DNA of 64,000 nt from Paenibacillus contaminans (GCF_003285015.1 NZ_QMFB01000010.1:86024-150023), one strand, 5' to 3'; counted from the stretch's first letter, positions 26,423-35,396 are shown. Notes: a model not told the origin generated them from the letters alone. Program-made: numbers and translations.

Positions 26423-27304
26423 ATGATTGTTTGCGAAGGACTTGTCAAAATATACAAAACCGACGATCTCGAGGTCGTCGCCCTCCACGGTCTCAACATC
26501 GCAGTCGCGCCTGGTGAAATAATGGCGATTATCGGCAACAGCGGAAGCGGGAAGTCGACCCTGCTGAATATACTTGGCGGGCTCGATCGCCCTTCGGCCG
26601 GAACGGTGCGTGTGGGCGAATGGGATTTGCTGAAAATAACGGACGACCAGCTGGTGGATTACAAACGTCGGACGGTCGGGTTTATATGGCAGAACAATGC
26701 CCGCAACCTGCTTCCTTATTTGACGGCGCTGGAAAATGTGGAAATGCCGATGATGCTCGGCGGCAAGGTCGACCGCGCTTACGCCAAGCAGCTATTGGAA
26801 TGGGTCGGACTCAAGGAGCGGATGTACAACAAGCTGCATCAATTATCCGGCGGCGAGCAGCAGCGGGTGGCGATCGCCATCTCGCTGTGCAATCGTCCCG
26901 GACTGCTGCTGGCGGACGAACCGACAGGCTCGGTCGACACGCAAACATCAGATATGATCATGGATATTTTTCGCAGGCTGAATAAAGAGCTCGGGATCAC
27001 GATAGTCATCGTGACCCACGATCTGTCTTTGGCCGGCAAGGTCGACCGCGTCGTCGCCATCCGCGACGGCATGACGAGCACCGAATTCGTCAAGAGAAGC
27101 GCCGATCAGGAAGAGAACGGCGAGAAGCATGAAAAAACGGCGATCGGCGAAGGCCATGAAGCGTTCGTCGTGCTCGATCGCGCGGGACGCCTTCAAGTTC
27201 CGAAAGAATATTTGGAGGCGCTGAAGATTGACGGCAAAGCGACGATGGAGTTCGACGGCGAGAAAATTACGATTCGCGCACCAAAGATACATGTGAATCA
27301 ATAG
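26423..27304 (+). CDS. LolD/MacB-type ABC ATPase with a C-terminal AbrB-like domain
   Basis: A 293-residue protein. Residues 1-~220 form an ABC ATPase: Walker A GNSGSGKSTL, IWQNNARNLLPYLTALENVEMPMML, signature LSGGEQQR, Walker B LLLADEPTGSVD, HDLSLAGKVDR. A charged linker (QEENGEKHEKT) leads to about 45 residues (VVLDRAGRLQVPKEYLEALKI and onwards to ITIRAP) that read as an AbrB/SpoVT swapped-hairpin fold. It is the second ATPase for one giant permease, so the exporter could use an ATPase heterodimer, one per FtsX half. It starts five bases after the permease gene. Confidence 0.86.
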   Translation: MIVCEGLVKIYKTDDLEVVALHGLNIAVAPGEIMAIIGNSGSGKSTLLNILGGLDRPSAGTVRVGEWDLLKITDDQLVDYKRRTVGFIWQNNARNLLPYLTALENVEMPMMLGGKVDRAYAKQLLEWVGLKERMYNKLHQLSGGEQQRVAIAISLCNRPGLLLADEPTGSVDTQTSDMIMDIFRRLNKELGITIVIVTHDLSLAGKVDRVVAIRDGMTSTEFVKRSADQEENGEKHEKTAIGEGHEAFVVLDRAGRLQVPKEYLEALKIDGKATMEFDGEKITIRAPKIHVNQ

Positions 27305-27334
27305 TGTTTTTTAGGAGAAGGGGAGGAATCTGCA

Positions 27335-28819
27335 GTGATTAAAAAATGGACAGCTGCCGCATTAGTAACGGTATTGAGCGTTTCTTCGCTCGCCGCTTGC
27401 ACCAAATCGAGCGGAGATGACAAAAAGGAGCGCGTGCTGCGCATCGCGACAAGCTTCGGCTATGGCGACGAGAATGAATACATCCGGAGGGAATATACCG
27501 AGTTGTTCGAATTTGCCAATCCGAATATCAAGATCGAATTTATTGCGACGAACGACGACCGCTTTATGTACAAAGCGCCGGGACCGGACGAAAAGATGGA
27601 AGATCCGATGGAAAAGCTTAAGGAAGTCATGCAGGGCGACAACCCTCCCGATATCGTCATTACGAATTTCGAGCAGCTGCCCGACCTGATTGAAAGCAAT
27701 TTGCTTGCTCCGCTGGACCCGCTTATGACTAAGGATAAGTTCGATACGACAGGAATCGTGCCGCTCGTTCTGGACGGCATCAAAGGCCTCAGCACCGACG
27801 GCAAACTGTACGGGCTGACGCCGACGTTCTCGTCGCCGGCGCTCATATACAACAAAAAGATGTTCGCGGACGCCGGAGTCGACGTGCCTACGGACAATAT
27901 GACCTGGGATCAAATTTTCGATCTTGCCCAACGGTTGACTCAAGGCGAAGGGGCGGACCGTAAATACGGCTTCTCGTTCAGCTCGCAGTCTTACGGAGAC
28001 GTATTCAATTCAATGAGCATTTATACGAATCCGCTCGGTCTTAAGATGTTTGACGAGAAGGCCGAGAAGCTGGCTGTAGACAACGATCAGTGGGAACAAG
28101 CGTGGACGCGGCTGATCGATCTGCAGAAGCAAAATATATTGCCCGGACCTCCCGACCAGAGGAACCAAAATCTTCGCGAAGACCCGAACGAATATAACCC
28201 GTTCGCCTATGACGATTTTCTCTCGGGCCGTGTAGCGATGACGATCATCAACTATTACGACTTGACACGCATCAACAATGCCAACAAAAATGCGACCAAT
28301 ATCAAGGGCTTTACGCCGATCGAGTGGGACATCGCCACCGTACCGAGCCATGCGGATGCGCCGGGCGTCGTAGCGAACATCAATATGAGCGGCGTGCTTG
28401 GGATCAATACGAAAGCCGGAAACGTGGATGACGCCTGGAAGCTGATCAAATTCATCAACGGCGAAGATTGGGCGAAGCTCCGCGCCAACAGCTCCGGCCA
28501 AATGGTTTCCCGCAAAGACCATATTAAGCCGAAAGCCGGTATGGAGTATCATATCGAAGCGTTTTACAATGTGAAGCCGTCAGTCGTACAGAACGAGTTC
28601 AACAAGTTTTATCGCACGATACCGAACATTTGGGCTGTTCAGGATCTTGCCCGCAACGAGTTCCAGGCTGCGGTTCAAGGAACGAAGTCGGTTCGCGACG
28701 CGCTTAAATCGTGGCAAACGAACGGCGACATGATGCTTCAGCAAATGAGGGAAAATCCGAACGGCCCGATCGACATGGGCATGTTCCGCGGTAATGCGGT
28801 CGCGGTGCCTGCGGGCTAA
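27335..28819 (+). CDS. Extracellular solute-binding lipoprotein (family 1 type)
   Basis: A 494-residue protein starting with a lipoprotein signal (lipobox SLAACT). A periplasmic-binding-protein fold follows, like that of sugar-binding ABC proteins: RVLRIATSFGYGDENEYIRREYTELFE, PPDIVITNFEQLPDLIESNLLAPLDP, and GKLYGLTPTFSSPALIYNKKMFADAGVDVP. The GTG start has GGAGG nine bases upstream. No importer permease lies nearby; instead it sits in an exporter operon, 30 bases after the second ATPase. It may serve as a sensor, a chaperone for exported cargo, or a diverged scavenger. Confidence 0.85.
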   Translation: MIKKWTAAALVTVLSVSSLAACTKSSGDDKKERVLRIATSFGYGDENEYIRREYTELFEFANPNIKIEFIATNDDRFMYKAPGPDEKMEDPMEKLKEVMQGDNPPDIVITNFEQLPDLIESNLLAPLDPLMTKDKFDTTGIVPLVLDGIKGLSTDGKLYGLTPTFSSPALIYNKKMFADAGVDVPTDNMTWDQIFDLAQRLTQGEGADRKYGFSFSSQSYGDVFNSMSIYTNPLGLKMFDEKAEKLAVDNDQWEQAWTRLIDLQKQNILPGPPDQRNQNLREDPNEYNPFAYDDFLSGRVAMTIINYYDLTRINNANKNATNIKGFTPIEWDIATVPSHADAPGVVANINMSGVLGINTKAGNVDDAWKLIKFINGEDWAKLRANSSGQMVSRKDHIKPKAGMEYHIEAFYNVKPSVVQNEFNKFYRTIPNIWAVQDLARNEFQAAVQGTKSVRDALKSWQTNGDMMLQQMRENPNGPIDMGMFRGNAVAVPAG

Positions 28820-28902
28820 TAACAACCTGCCGACATTTTTGATCAACATTATTCAAGCAGCGGCGCGCTTCCTTCCGAGTATATCGTAGAAGCGGCATGT
28901 AA

Positions 28903-28924
28903 TGCCGGCGTCAAAGCGCCGGCA
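28903..28924 (+). terminator. GC-rich hairpin between the binding protein and the secreted protein
   Basis: TGCCGGCG and CGCCGGCA form a perfect 8-bp stem. Only a short T-run follows, so it may lower rather than stop transcription of the last gene. Confidence 0.45.
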
Positions 28925-29000
28925 GGCGTTTATCCTTCAGCCGTACCGGCTGTTTATAGAAGAAGCGCGCCAACCATAACAGGGAAGGGGAAACGACAAC

Positions 29001-31535
29001 ATGAAGAGACATTATAAGAATCGTATCGCCGTAGCGACACTCGCATTCGCTTTATCGACCGGAACGGTCCTGCCTGTATTGGCCGACAATGGGGCGGCCG
29101 TGTCCCAAAGCGATACGATAGCGCCGGTGCAGTCGATCGGCTCCGTTTGGCTCAATTCGAGCAGCTACATCGAATTGAAGCAAGCGGCCGTTATGCCGGG
29201 GGACGACGGCAATACCGTCGTATTTACCGTTTCGTACACGAACGGCAGCGACACCGAGATGCGCTTTATCGATTATTGGGTGAGGCTTAACAATAAGTCG
29301 GGAACCGCATTTACGGTTAGCTTGCTTCCGCAGGACAAAGAAAAAAACATCATTCCGGCGCACAGCACCATGGAAGTGAACTTTTATGCCAAGGTTAATG
29401 CGTCCACCGATTTGAGCGATTTGAACTTCAAAATGATCAAATGGGATTTCTCTGCGGCGAATTATGAACGTGCGCTCGGCACCATTACCGTTCCGGAAGA
29501 TTATTCGCTCGATACGCCGATCGGCCAAAGCCGCTTGATATCGATCGCCGGCTCCTCGCTGAAAACGAACGTGAAGAAAGTTACGATAGGCAAGAACGAG
29601 GACTCTTTCCTGACGAGCGTCTCGCTCAACATGGAAAATGCGGGCATGAAGAGCGTAACGCTTCCCGGCTTGTCCTATGCGATTATGACTTCGGAGGGAC
29701 TCGTATATCAGCTTACGGAAACCGGCGCTGCGGCAGAGGGACCGGATAAACCCGCTCCATCCGCAACGCTCGCGCCCCGAGTGAAGAAAGAAGTTCAGTT
29801 AACGGCATCCATCCCTAACTCCGTCGATCCGGAAGGCTGGAAGCTCGTCGTTACGAATAAAATCGACGATAAGGTCGGATACATACCGTTAGCCTATTTT
29901 ATGCTGCCTGCTTCAACGTCGTCCGATCCGACGACGTCTCCGGTTAACGAGAAACAGCCGATCGATGTGAACGGAATGAGTGTGGATACCGGTATTTCCC
30001 GTGTCTCGCTGAGCAAGAACGATAAGGATTATCTCGTGAACTTATTTTTCAATTTTGAAAATAACGGAAGCAAGGCCGTATCGATCAAAGGTTATCAGTT
30101 CGAGCTGCTTACGAAGGACGGTTTAACGTATCCGCTGACACTCGATACGCCGGAATTTATGCTCAATCCGAAAGCGAGCAAGGAAGTGCAGCTGTCTGTC
30201 AACGTTCCTGCTTCCGTAAGTCTCGAGGATTTGAAGCTGAATCTTAAATCGGCAAGCGGTGGCTCCAATTATCCTATAGCTTCTTATAAGGTGCCGAAAG
30301 CTACGACGAACGACGTCTCGCTTGGAATCGAATATCCGTATGAGGGTAAAGACGGCTCCTATACAGCGAAGCTGAATTCGGTACAGCGGCTGCCTTGGGA
30401 GGATGAGGACATTATTTCGGCCGAGGTTACGATCGGCAACAAAGGAAGCTCTTCGCTTGCGCTTCCTGCGCTTCAAGGATATTTTCTGCTTGACGGCGGC
30501 GTAAAGGTTGAAGCTAAACTGTCCAAGCTCGACAACGTCATTTCGGTACCGGGGCGTTCGGGCGTCAAATATATTCTGTACGCAAAAATTCCATATAGCT
30601 CCATGTTCTCCGATCTTAAGCTGATCGTTCAAGACAAGGTCGACGACAAAACGACGAATACCGTCGCGGAATTCAAACACAATTCCGATCTTTTGAGAAT
30701 TCCGCAAGTCGCGAAGGATCAGGTCCATAAGCTGGCGGATACGGGTAAATCGGCCGAGCTGAAGATCAATCAGGTATTGACATATTCCAACTCGAATACG
30801 GATTTGTTCTACGCCGAGCTGGAAGTGAAAAATACCGAGAAGCGCGCGGCAGCCGCCGGCAAGCTGGCAGGTTATTGGAAAACGAAGGACGACATGTATT
30901 ACCCGGCGTACTTCAGCGGTGTAACGCAAAAAATAGCGCCGAACGGCAAAGCGATCGTCGCCATTTGGAGCAAGGTTCCTAAAGGTTATACGATGGCGGA
31001 TATGAGCCTTGTATTGGGTGAGGCTATGGGCGCTTCGACAGGCGCTGAGGGGAAAGGGACGGAGACTACCGAAGCTTATGTTCGCGCATTCGCCATGCAG
31101 CTTCCTGATGAGGCGAGCACGACAGTCAAGTCGAACCTGGACGGACTGAATGTCGGCGGATATACGGTATCGTTGGCCGATTTTAAATTAAACAATTTTG
31201 ACGGCAAAAAGCTCTCGCTTTCGTTCAACTACAAGCTTGGCAAATCGGAAGGCTTGCTGCCTGAGCTGACGGACAAGCGCCACAAGCTCGTTATGGAAGT
31301 TGTCGATTCCAAGCAAAAATACGAGCAAGCCTACGATTTGGGCGTGGATGGAGAGACTTCCTCCTGGAAGCTCGGAACGGATACGGCGACATTCGAAGGG
31401 ACGTCTACCGACTATATCGCGATCCGCATGAACGAATCGCAAAGCTATAAAGTCAACGTTTATGCCGAATTCGACGGGCATCGCAAGCTGCTTGCCTCGA
31501 CGAGCTACGGCTGGTACGACAATTTGAATAAGTAA
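29001..31535 (+). CDS. Large secreted protein with repeated beta-rich modules, unknown function
   Basis: An 844-residue protein with a signal peptide (RIAVATLAFALSTGTVLPVLA). At least two related modules are visible: about 175-300 (VKKVTIGKNEDSFLTSVSLN ... PRVKKEVQLTASIPNSVDPEGWKLVV) and about 315-435 (ISRVSLSKNDKDYLVNLFFNFENNG ... KASKEVQLSVNVPASVSLEDLKLNL). Further similar strands follow to about 690. This is an Ig-like, all-beta layout, without membrane anchor or SLH domains. It is the last gene after the exporter genes and may be cargo or an extracellular partner. AAGGGG precedes the ATG. Confidence 0.75.
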   Translation: MKRHYKNRIAVATLAFALSTGTVLPVLADNGAAVSQSDTIAPVQSIGSVWLNSSSYIELKQAAVMPGDDGNTVVFTVSYTNGSDTEMRFIDYWVRLNNKSGTAFTVSLLPQDKEKNIIPAHSTMEVNFYAKVNASTDLSDLNFKMIKWDFSAANYERALGTITVPEDYSLDTPIGQSRLISIAGSSLKTNVKKVTIGKNEDSFLTSVSLNMENAGMKSVTLPGLSYAIMTSEGLVYQLTETGAAAEGPDKPAPSATLAPRVKKEVQLTASIPNSVDPEGWKLVVTNKIDDKVGYIPLAYFMLPASTSSDPTTSPVNEKQPIDVNGMSVDTGISRVSLSKNDKDYLVNLFFNFENNGSKAVSIKGYQFELLTKDGLTYPLTLDTPEFMLNPKASKEVQLSVNVPASVSLEDLKLNLKSASGGSNYPIASYKVPKATTNDVSLGIEYPYEGKDGSYTAKLNSVQRLPWEDEDIISAEVTIGNKGSSSLALPALQGYFLLDGGVKVEAKLSKLDNVISVPGRSGVKYILYAKIPYSSMFSDLKLIVQDKVDDKTTNTVAEFKHNSDLLRIPQVAKDQVHKLADTGKSAELKINQVLTYSNSNTDLFYAELEVKNTEKRAAAAGKLAGYWKTKDDMYYPAYFSGVTQKIAPNGKAIVAIWSKVPKGYTMADMSLVLGEAMGASTGAEGKGTETTEAYVRAFAMQLPDEASTTVKSNLDGLNVGGYTVSLADFKLNNFDGKKLSLSFNYKLGKSEGLLPELTDKRHKLVMEVVDSKQKYEQAYDLGVDGETSSWKLGTDTATFEGTSTDYIAIRMNESQSYKVNVYAEFDGHRKLLASTSYGWYDNLNK

Positions 31536-31595
31536 ATTCCTGCGGCATCCGGCGGTAATGCCGGCGAGTCCGGGATTCAAGGCTTATTCGCAGCA

Positions 31596-31645
31596 TAAAC
31601 GCCTCCAGCCTCGATCTTGAAGATCGGAGCCGGAGGCGTTTATTT
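31596..31645 (+). terminator. Intrinsic terminator of the exporter operon
   Basis: AAACGCCTCC pairs with GGAGGCGTTT, with an inner CGATCTT/AAGATCG stem, followed by TATTT. Confidence 0.8.
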
Positions 31646-31690
31646 GAATGAATCAATAAGTATACTGTGGAAGCGGCTCTAAATCTCGGT

Positions 31691-31767
31691 AAACGCGCTT
31701 GTCCCTAAGCATATGCTTTCGAATTCGCTTTCTTCGAAAGCGTTTGGGACGGCGAAGCCGTTTTGTC
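31691..31767 (+). repeat. Dispersed repeat family B, copy 1
   Basis: About 75 bases align with 48246-48320: shared AAACGCGC at the left end, then GAAAGCGTTTGGGACGGCGA (AGGACGGCGAG in copy 2) on the right. This copy contains a perfect stem (GCTTTCGAA / TTCGAAAGC) nested in GTCCC/GGGAC arms, so it folds as one hairpin. It overlaps neither neighbouring gene. Confidence 0.6.
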
Positions 31768-31774
31768 AACGGGT

Positions 31775-32290
31775 TTACGTCCGGCCGAACAGAAACGTTT
31801 GATGAACCGTCCAGGCATCATTTTCGGTTTGATAAAGCATGTGAATGCGATCAATCGTTGCAGACAGGCTGACGGGAATTTTGCGCAAACTGGCCAAAAT
31901 ATCGTTCGCTTCATCATGGCCTAGCTGTTGTCCGATCGTCAAATGCGGGTGAAACCGGTACGATTTGGATGCTTCCGTTAACGGACCGGCGCATAAGGCT
32001 TCGTGACAGCGGATGAACGGCTCCGGATCTTCCAGGGCCAAATAAATAACGGCGGAGCCGGGCAACAGGGACGAAAAACGGTTAAAGCGAACGGTAAAAG
32101 GCGAAAGCGTCTTTACGGCAAGCTCCAGATGGGCGACCGCCTCTTTCAGCCGGCCGCTGCTCCATTCCTCCGCTTCGCGTATAGTCAGATGAGGCTGTAT
32201 CAACGAATAATGCGGATCGTATCGTTTTCTATAGCTGTTGGCGAAATCCTGCACTTCTTTGGATGGAAAACAAGCGATTCCGAATTTCAT
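31775..32290 (-). CDS. 2H phosphoesterase superfamily protein (YjcG/LigT-like)
   Basis: A 171-residue protein with the two paired HxT motifs of the 2H (2'-5' RNA ligase-like) superfamily: PHLTI near residue 33 and HPHLTIG near 115. These proteins act on 2',5'- or cyclic phosphodiesters in RNA or nucleotides; the physiological substrate is unknown. GGAGGT lies just upstream of the ATG. The gene is a single unit facing the previous operon. Confidence 0.88.
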   Translation of the reverse strand: MKFGIACFPSKEVQDFANSYRKRYDPHYSLIQPHLTIREAEEWSSGRLKEAVAHLELAVKTLSPFTVRFNRFSSLLPGSAVIYLALEDPEPFIRCHEALCAGPLTEASKSYRFHPHLTIGQQLGHDEANDILASLRKIPVSLSATIDRIHMLYQTENDAWTVHQTFLFGRT

Positions 32291-32452
32291 ATCATAACCT
32301 CCCGCCTCGAGATTTAGCGTTTTCTGCCGAGTCCTGATACGTTCAGTGGGAATATTTTATGTTATTATCAGTAGTATAGCTCAAGAACATGCAATCGAAC
32401 AATGTTGCCGGTCAACAGGCGGCGGAGCGATCGAGAGAAAGCGGGGATTAAA

Positions 32453-33127
32453 ATGAACGAAACGGTTGACGCTCGGATCGTCGAGCTGCTGCATACGATT
32501 AGGCCATGGTTTTCCCAGGAGGATGCCTTATTGATTGACTTGGCTAAGCACCAGCCGGATGCCCGGCTTGCGATTGCCGCCGCTTTGCTCGAATCCGGGC
32601 AAGAGAAGGAAGCGGAAATGCTGCTGGAAAGTATCGCAGCTATCGGAGACGGCTGCCGGCCCGGTCAGGAAGAATCCGTATTCCGGGCGATGATCGAATT
32701 GGCTTATTTGCGGATGGAGCAGCTTAAGTATGACGAAGCGGAAGACTTGTTATGGAAGGCGCGCAGCCATGAAGGTGCGGCGGATCGGCCCGATTTCACG
32801 AAGACGGACGTTTCGCTGCTGATTGCGGAATGCCGTTTCGGACAAGGTTTTATTCAAGATGCGATCGATCGCGCAGAGGAAGTATTGCGCAAGCAGCAGC
32901 ACGACCGTGCGGAACCGGAGACGCTCTCCCGAACGTATCAGCAGCTGGGATGGTTCACGCTTCATAAAGCGAATGTTCCCGCCGCAATGGCCTATATGAA
33001 GCAAGCGATGAAGCTGGCTCCTTCGCTTGACCAAGCGCTAGTCGATGAAGGCTTGGAAGCGGAGAGAAAGGGCGATTTCGAGAAAGCGCTCGAGTACTAT
33101 TTTGACTCCATTCGTTTGGAATTGTGA
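32453..33127 (+). CDS. TPR repeat protein
   Basis: A 224-residue cytoplasmic protein built of helical pairs with TPR character (LRMEQLKYDEAEDLLWKAR, YQQLGWFTLHKANVPAAMAYMKQAMKLAPSL, AERKGDFEKALEYYFDSIRLEL). It is a scaffold of unknown partner. The ATG at 32453 follows GGGGATTAAA; the open frame upstream to 32402 lacks a better site. It lies 36 bases before the PgpA-like gene, probably in one transcript. Confidence 0.75.
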   Translation: MNETVDARIVELLHTIRPWFSQEDALLIDLAKHQPDARLAIAAALLESGQEKEAEMLLESIAAIGDGCRPGQEESVFRAMIELAYLRMEQLKYDEAEDLLWKARSHEGAADRPDFTKTDVSLLIAECRFGQGFIQDAIDRAEEVLRKQQHDRAEPETLSRTYQQLGWFTLHKANVPAAMAYMKQAMKLAPSLDQALVDEGLEAERKGDFEKALEYYFDSIRLEL

Positions 33128-33163
33128 TATGATAGTGGTACGTCTTTGAAAGGGGAGATTGGG

Positions 33164-33712
33164 ATGAAACGTAAAGTGCACAGCAAAGAAGTGCGAACGG
33201 CTGTCCTTCAGAAATTGGGCGAACGCGGGGTAGCAATCGAGGACATTGCCCAAATCGTTTATCAAATGCAATCCCCATACAATCCCCATCTGAAGCTGGA
33301 GTCTTGTATTGACAGCGTTAACGCCGTCCTTGAAAAAAGAGAGCTGCAGCACGCTCTTCTGGTCGGTATCGAGCTGGATATGCTGGCTGAGAAAAACTTG
33401 CTCTCGGAGCCGCTGCAATCGCTCGTAGAGTGTGATGAAGGCTTATTCGGCTGCGACGAGACGCTTGCGCTAGGTTCCGTTCTCGGGTACGGCAGCATCG
33501 CGGTAACGACTTTCGGGCACCTGGATAAGCATAAAATCGGTATCATACAGAAACTGGATACGAAGCACGGCAATGGCGTTCATACGTTTTTGGACGATTT
33601 GGTCGCCAGCATCGCAGCATCCGCATCCAGCCGGATTGCGCATAAGCAGAGGGATATCGACGAGAGGGAAGCGGCGCTGGCAGATCCCGCTAATGAAGCA
33701 AGCGCAGGTTGA
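33164..33712 (+). CDS. PgpA/YutG-family phosphatidylglycerophosphatase-like protein
   Basis: A 182-residue protein matching the PgpA superfamily as found in Bacillota (YutG type): AVLQKLGERGVAIEDIAQIVYQMQ near the N-terminus, then GSVLGYGSIAVTTFGHLDKHKIGIIQKLD and TFLDDLVASIAASASSRIAHK. In contrast to enterobacterial PgpA it has no strong membrane segments. Its likely role is dephosphorylation of phosphatidylglycerophosphate or a related lipid phosphate. ATG 33164 has AAGGGGA upstream. Confidence 0.8.
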   Translation: MKRKVHSKEVRTAVLQKLGERGVAIEDIAQIVYQMQSPYNPHLKLESCIDSVNAVLEKRELQHALLVGIELDMLAEKNLLSEPLQSLVECDEGLFGCDETLALGSVLGYGSIAVTTFGHLDKHKIGIIQKLDTKHGNGVHTFLDDLVASIAASASSRIAHKQRDIDEREAALADPANEASAG

Positions 33713-33727
33713 TATCGGTGAAATATA

Positions 33728-33766
33728 AGAAAGCGGCCCTTCATTGGGAGGAGCCGCTTTCTTTTT
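33728..33766 (+). terminator. Intrinsic terminator after the PgpA-like gene
   Basis: AGAAAGCGGC (33728-33737) pairs with GCCGCTTTCT (33752-33761), followed by TTTTT. Confidence 0.88.
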
Positions 33767-33850
33767 TCGGTCATCCGGAAACATCAAAAAACGCCTTTCT
33801 CGCAATCTAGCGATTAAGGCGTTTAGCTTGTAAAGGCATGTCCACGCTAT

Positions 33851-33927
33851 TGGTGGGCCCTGAGGGACTCGAACCCCCGACCAATCGGTTATGAGCCGAC
33901 CGCTCTAACCAACTGAGCTAAGGGCCC
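33851..33927 (-). tRNA. tRNA-Ile (CAT, expected lysidine-modified)
   Basis: A complete cloverleaf on the minus strand with encoded CCA. The acceptor is GGGCCC. The anticodon arm GGTCGGCTCATAACCGATT gives CAT. The body (TTAGCTCAGTTGGTTAGAGCGG) resembles Bacillus tRNA-Ile2 rather than elongator Met, so it should read AUA after TilS modification. Confidence 0.88.
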
Positions 33928-33935
33928 TTATGTAA

Positions 33936-34016
<81 letters not shown>

Positions 34017-34056
34017 TCATTGTTTACCGTCTATTCAATTATTAGCGGCAAAAATA

Positions 34057-34086
34057 ACTATACAACATCCAATAAGAGAAAGTCAA
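34057..34086 (-). promoter_or_regulatory. Promoter of the fMet-Ile tRNA unit
   Basis: On the minus strand, TTGACT (34086-34081), an 18-base spacer and TATAGT (34062-34057) lie about 40 bases before tRNA-fMet. Confidence 0.7.
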
Positions 34087-34106
34087 GAATAAAATGAAGA
34101 AAAGCG

Positions 34107-34280
34107 TTATAGCAAATATCTGACACCGAAGCGGCCTTTGCGCGACTTGTAAACTTCAACCGATTGCGGGCATTCGTAACCGTAAATCCACCAGTCTTCT
34201 TCCATTCGCTTGGCCAGGCAGCCTGCTTGGAATTTGCTTTCATACAGCTTGGACCAGTATACCCAGTTCAACATCGCCAT
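34107..34280 (-). CDS. Small protein of 57 residues, unknown function
   Basis: The predicted product is rich in aromatic and charged residues (MAMLNWVYWSKLYESKFQAG, then EEDWWIYGYECPQSVEVYKS, ending GVRYLL). GGAGGT ten bases before the ATG at 34280 supports translation. No signal peptide or known motif is visible; aromatic content suggests a compact folded domain. Family not recognised. Confidence 0.6.
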   Translation of the reverse strand: MAMLNWVYWSKLYESKFQAGCLAKRMEEDWWIYGYECPQSVEVYKSRKGRFGVRYLL

Positions 34281-34367
34281 CGATCGTTGCACCTCCATGA
34301 ATTGTTCGTCTATTAGGATAACCATTTTTGCAGGATTGTTTCCATTAACCGGACAATTTCATGAAAG

Positions 34368-34405
34368 GAAAAAAACCTTCCGCCGTCGGGTGACGGAGAA
34401 AGGTC
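34368..34405 (-). terminator. Intrinsic terminator of the aldo/keto reductase gene
   Basis: On the minus strand an imperfect stem (ACCTTTCTCCGTC / GACGGCGGAAGGT) is followed by seven T residues. Confidence 0.75.
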
Positions 34406-34421
34406 GGTAGGGAAGGGGGAA

Positions 34422-35396
34422 TCAAGCCTCCCAGCTGCTGATTTCATCGATACGGGCCAGCTCGTCCTCCGAAAAATTCAAGTTTTGGAGCGTTTTGAGA
34501 CTGTCCTCCAGCTGGCTGAGCTTAGATACCGCTGTTAGAACGGAAGTAACCTCTTTGTGGCGCAAAATCCAGGCGAGCGACATCTGGGCAAGCGACTGCT
34601 CGCGCTGTGCCGCCAGCTCGTGGAACGCGTTTATTTTACGCAGCTGGAGCTCGTCGATCTGATCCTTGCCTTGCTTGCCGAAACGGGATTCCTTCGGAAT
34701 GCCCTCCAAGTATTTGTCGGTTAAGAGACCTTGCGCAAGAGGACTAAATGCAATCAGGCCGTAGCCGTGTTTGGACGCGCTTTTGATGAGCCCGTTTTCG
34801 ATATCGCGGCGAAGCAAATTGTAGACGGGCTGATGAATCGTAAGCGGAAACCAATTTTTCTTATCCCTCAGCTTAATGCTTGCTTCCGTAGCTTCGGGGG
34901 AATAATTGGAGACACCTCCGTACAGCGCCTTCCCTTGTTTAATGAGCGTTTCCAAGGCGCCGTGCGTTTCTTCCAGCGGCGTATTCGGATCGAAACGGTG
35001 GATATAGAAAATATCGAAATAATCGACACCCATTCGTTTAAGGCTCTGATCGCAGGAAGCGATGATCGATTTGCGGCTGCCCCATTCCCCGTAAGGACCC
35101 GGCCACATTAAATAACTGGCTTTGCTGGAGATGATGATTTCGTCACGCGGCAAATGCTTTAGAATTTTACCGCCGATGATTTCCCCGTTTCCAGGCGGCG
35201 TGCCGTAATTATTGGCGAAGTCAAAATGAGTGATCCCTGCGTTAAACGCCGCGTAAAAGCAGCGTTTGGCTTCTTTTTCCGCTTCGTAGCCGCCGACCGT
35301 TTGCCAGCCGCCAAGCGAGATGACGGGCAGCTTCAAGCCCCATTTACCGCACTGCCGATACGGCATGTTGGCATAGCGCATTTCGTTGAATTCCAA
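34422..35396 (-). CDS. Aldo/keto reductase, YghZ/Kv-beta-like
   Basis: A 324-residue NADPH-dependent reductase with a TIM barrel. It shows the conserved D-Y-K-H catalytic set: THFDFANNYG near 57, the lysine in IISSKASY near 90, and the histidine in FYIHRFD. The WPGPYGEWGSRKSI insertion and LTIHQPVYNLLRR resemble YghZ, which acts on L-glyceraldehyde 3-phosphate or methylglyoxal. The start is TTG at 35396 with GGAGG nine bases upstream. It stands alone between terminators. Confidence 0.88.
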   Translation of the reverse strand: MEFNEMRYANMPYRQCGKWGLKLPVISLGGWQTVGGYEAEKEAKRCFYAAFNAGITHFDFANNYGTPPGNGEIIGGKILKHLPRDEIIISSKASYLMWPGPYGEWGSRKSIIASCDQSLKRMGVDYFDIFYIHRFDPNTPLEETHGALETLIKQGKALYGGVSNYSPEATEASIKLRDKKNWFPLTIHQPVYNLLRRDIENGLIKSASKHGYGLIAFSPLAQGLLTDKYLEGIPKESRFGKQGKDQIDELQLRKINAFHELAAQREQSLAQMSLAWILRHKEVTSVLTAVSKLSQLEDSLKTLQNLNFSEDELARIDEISSWEA

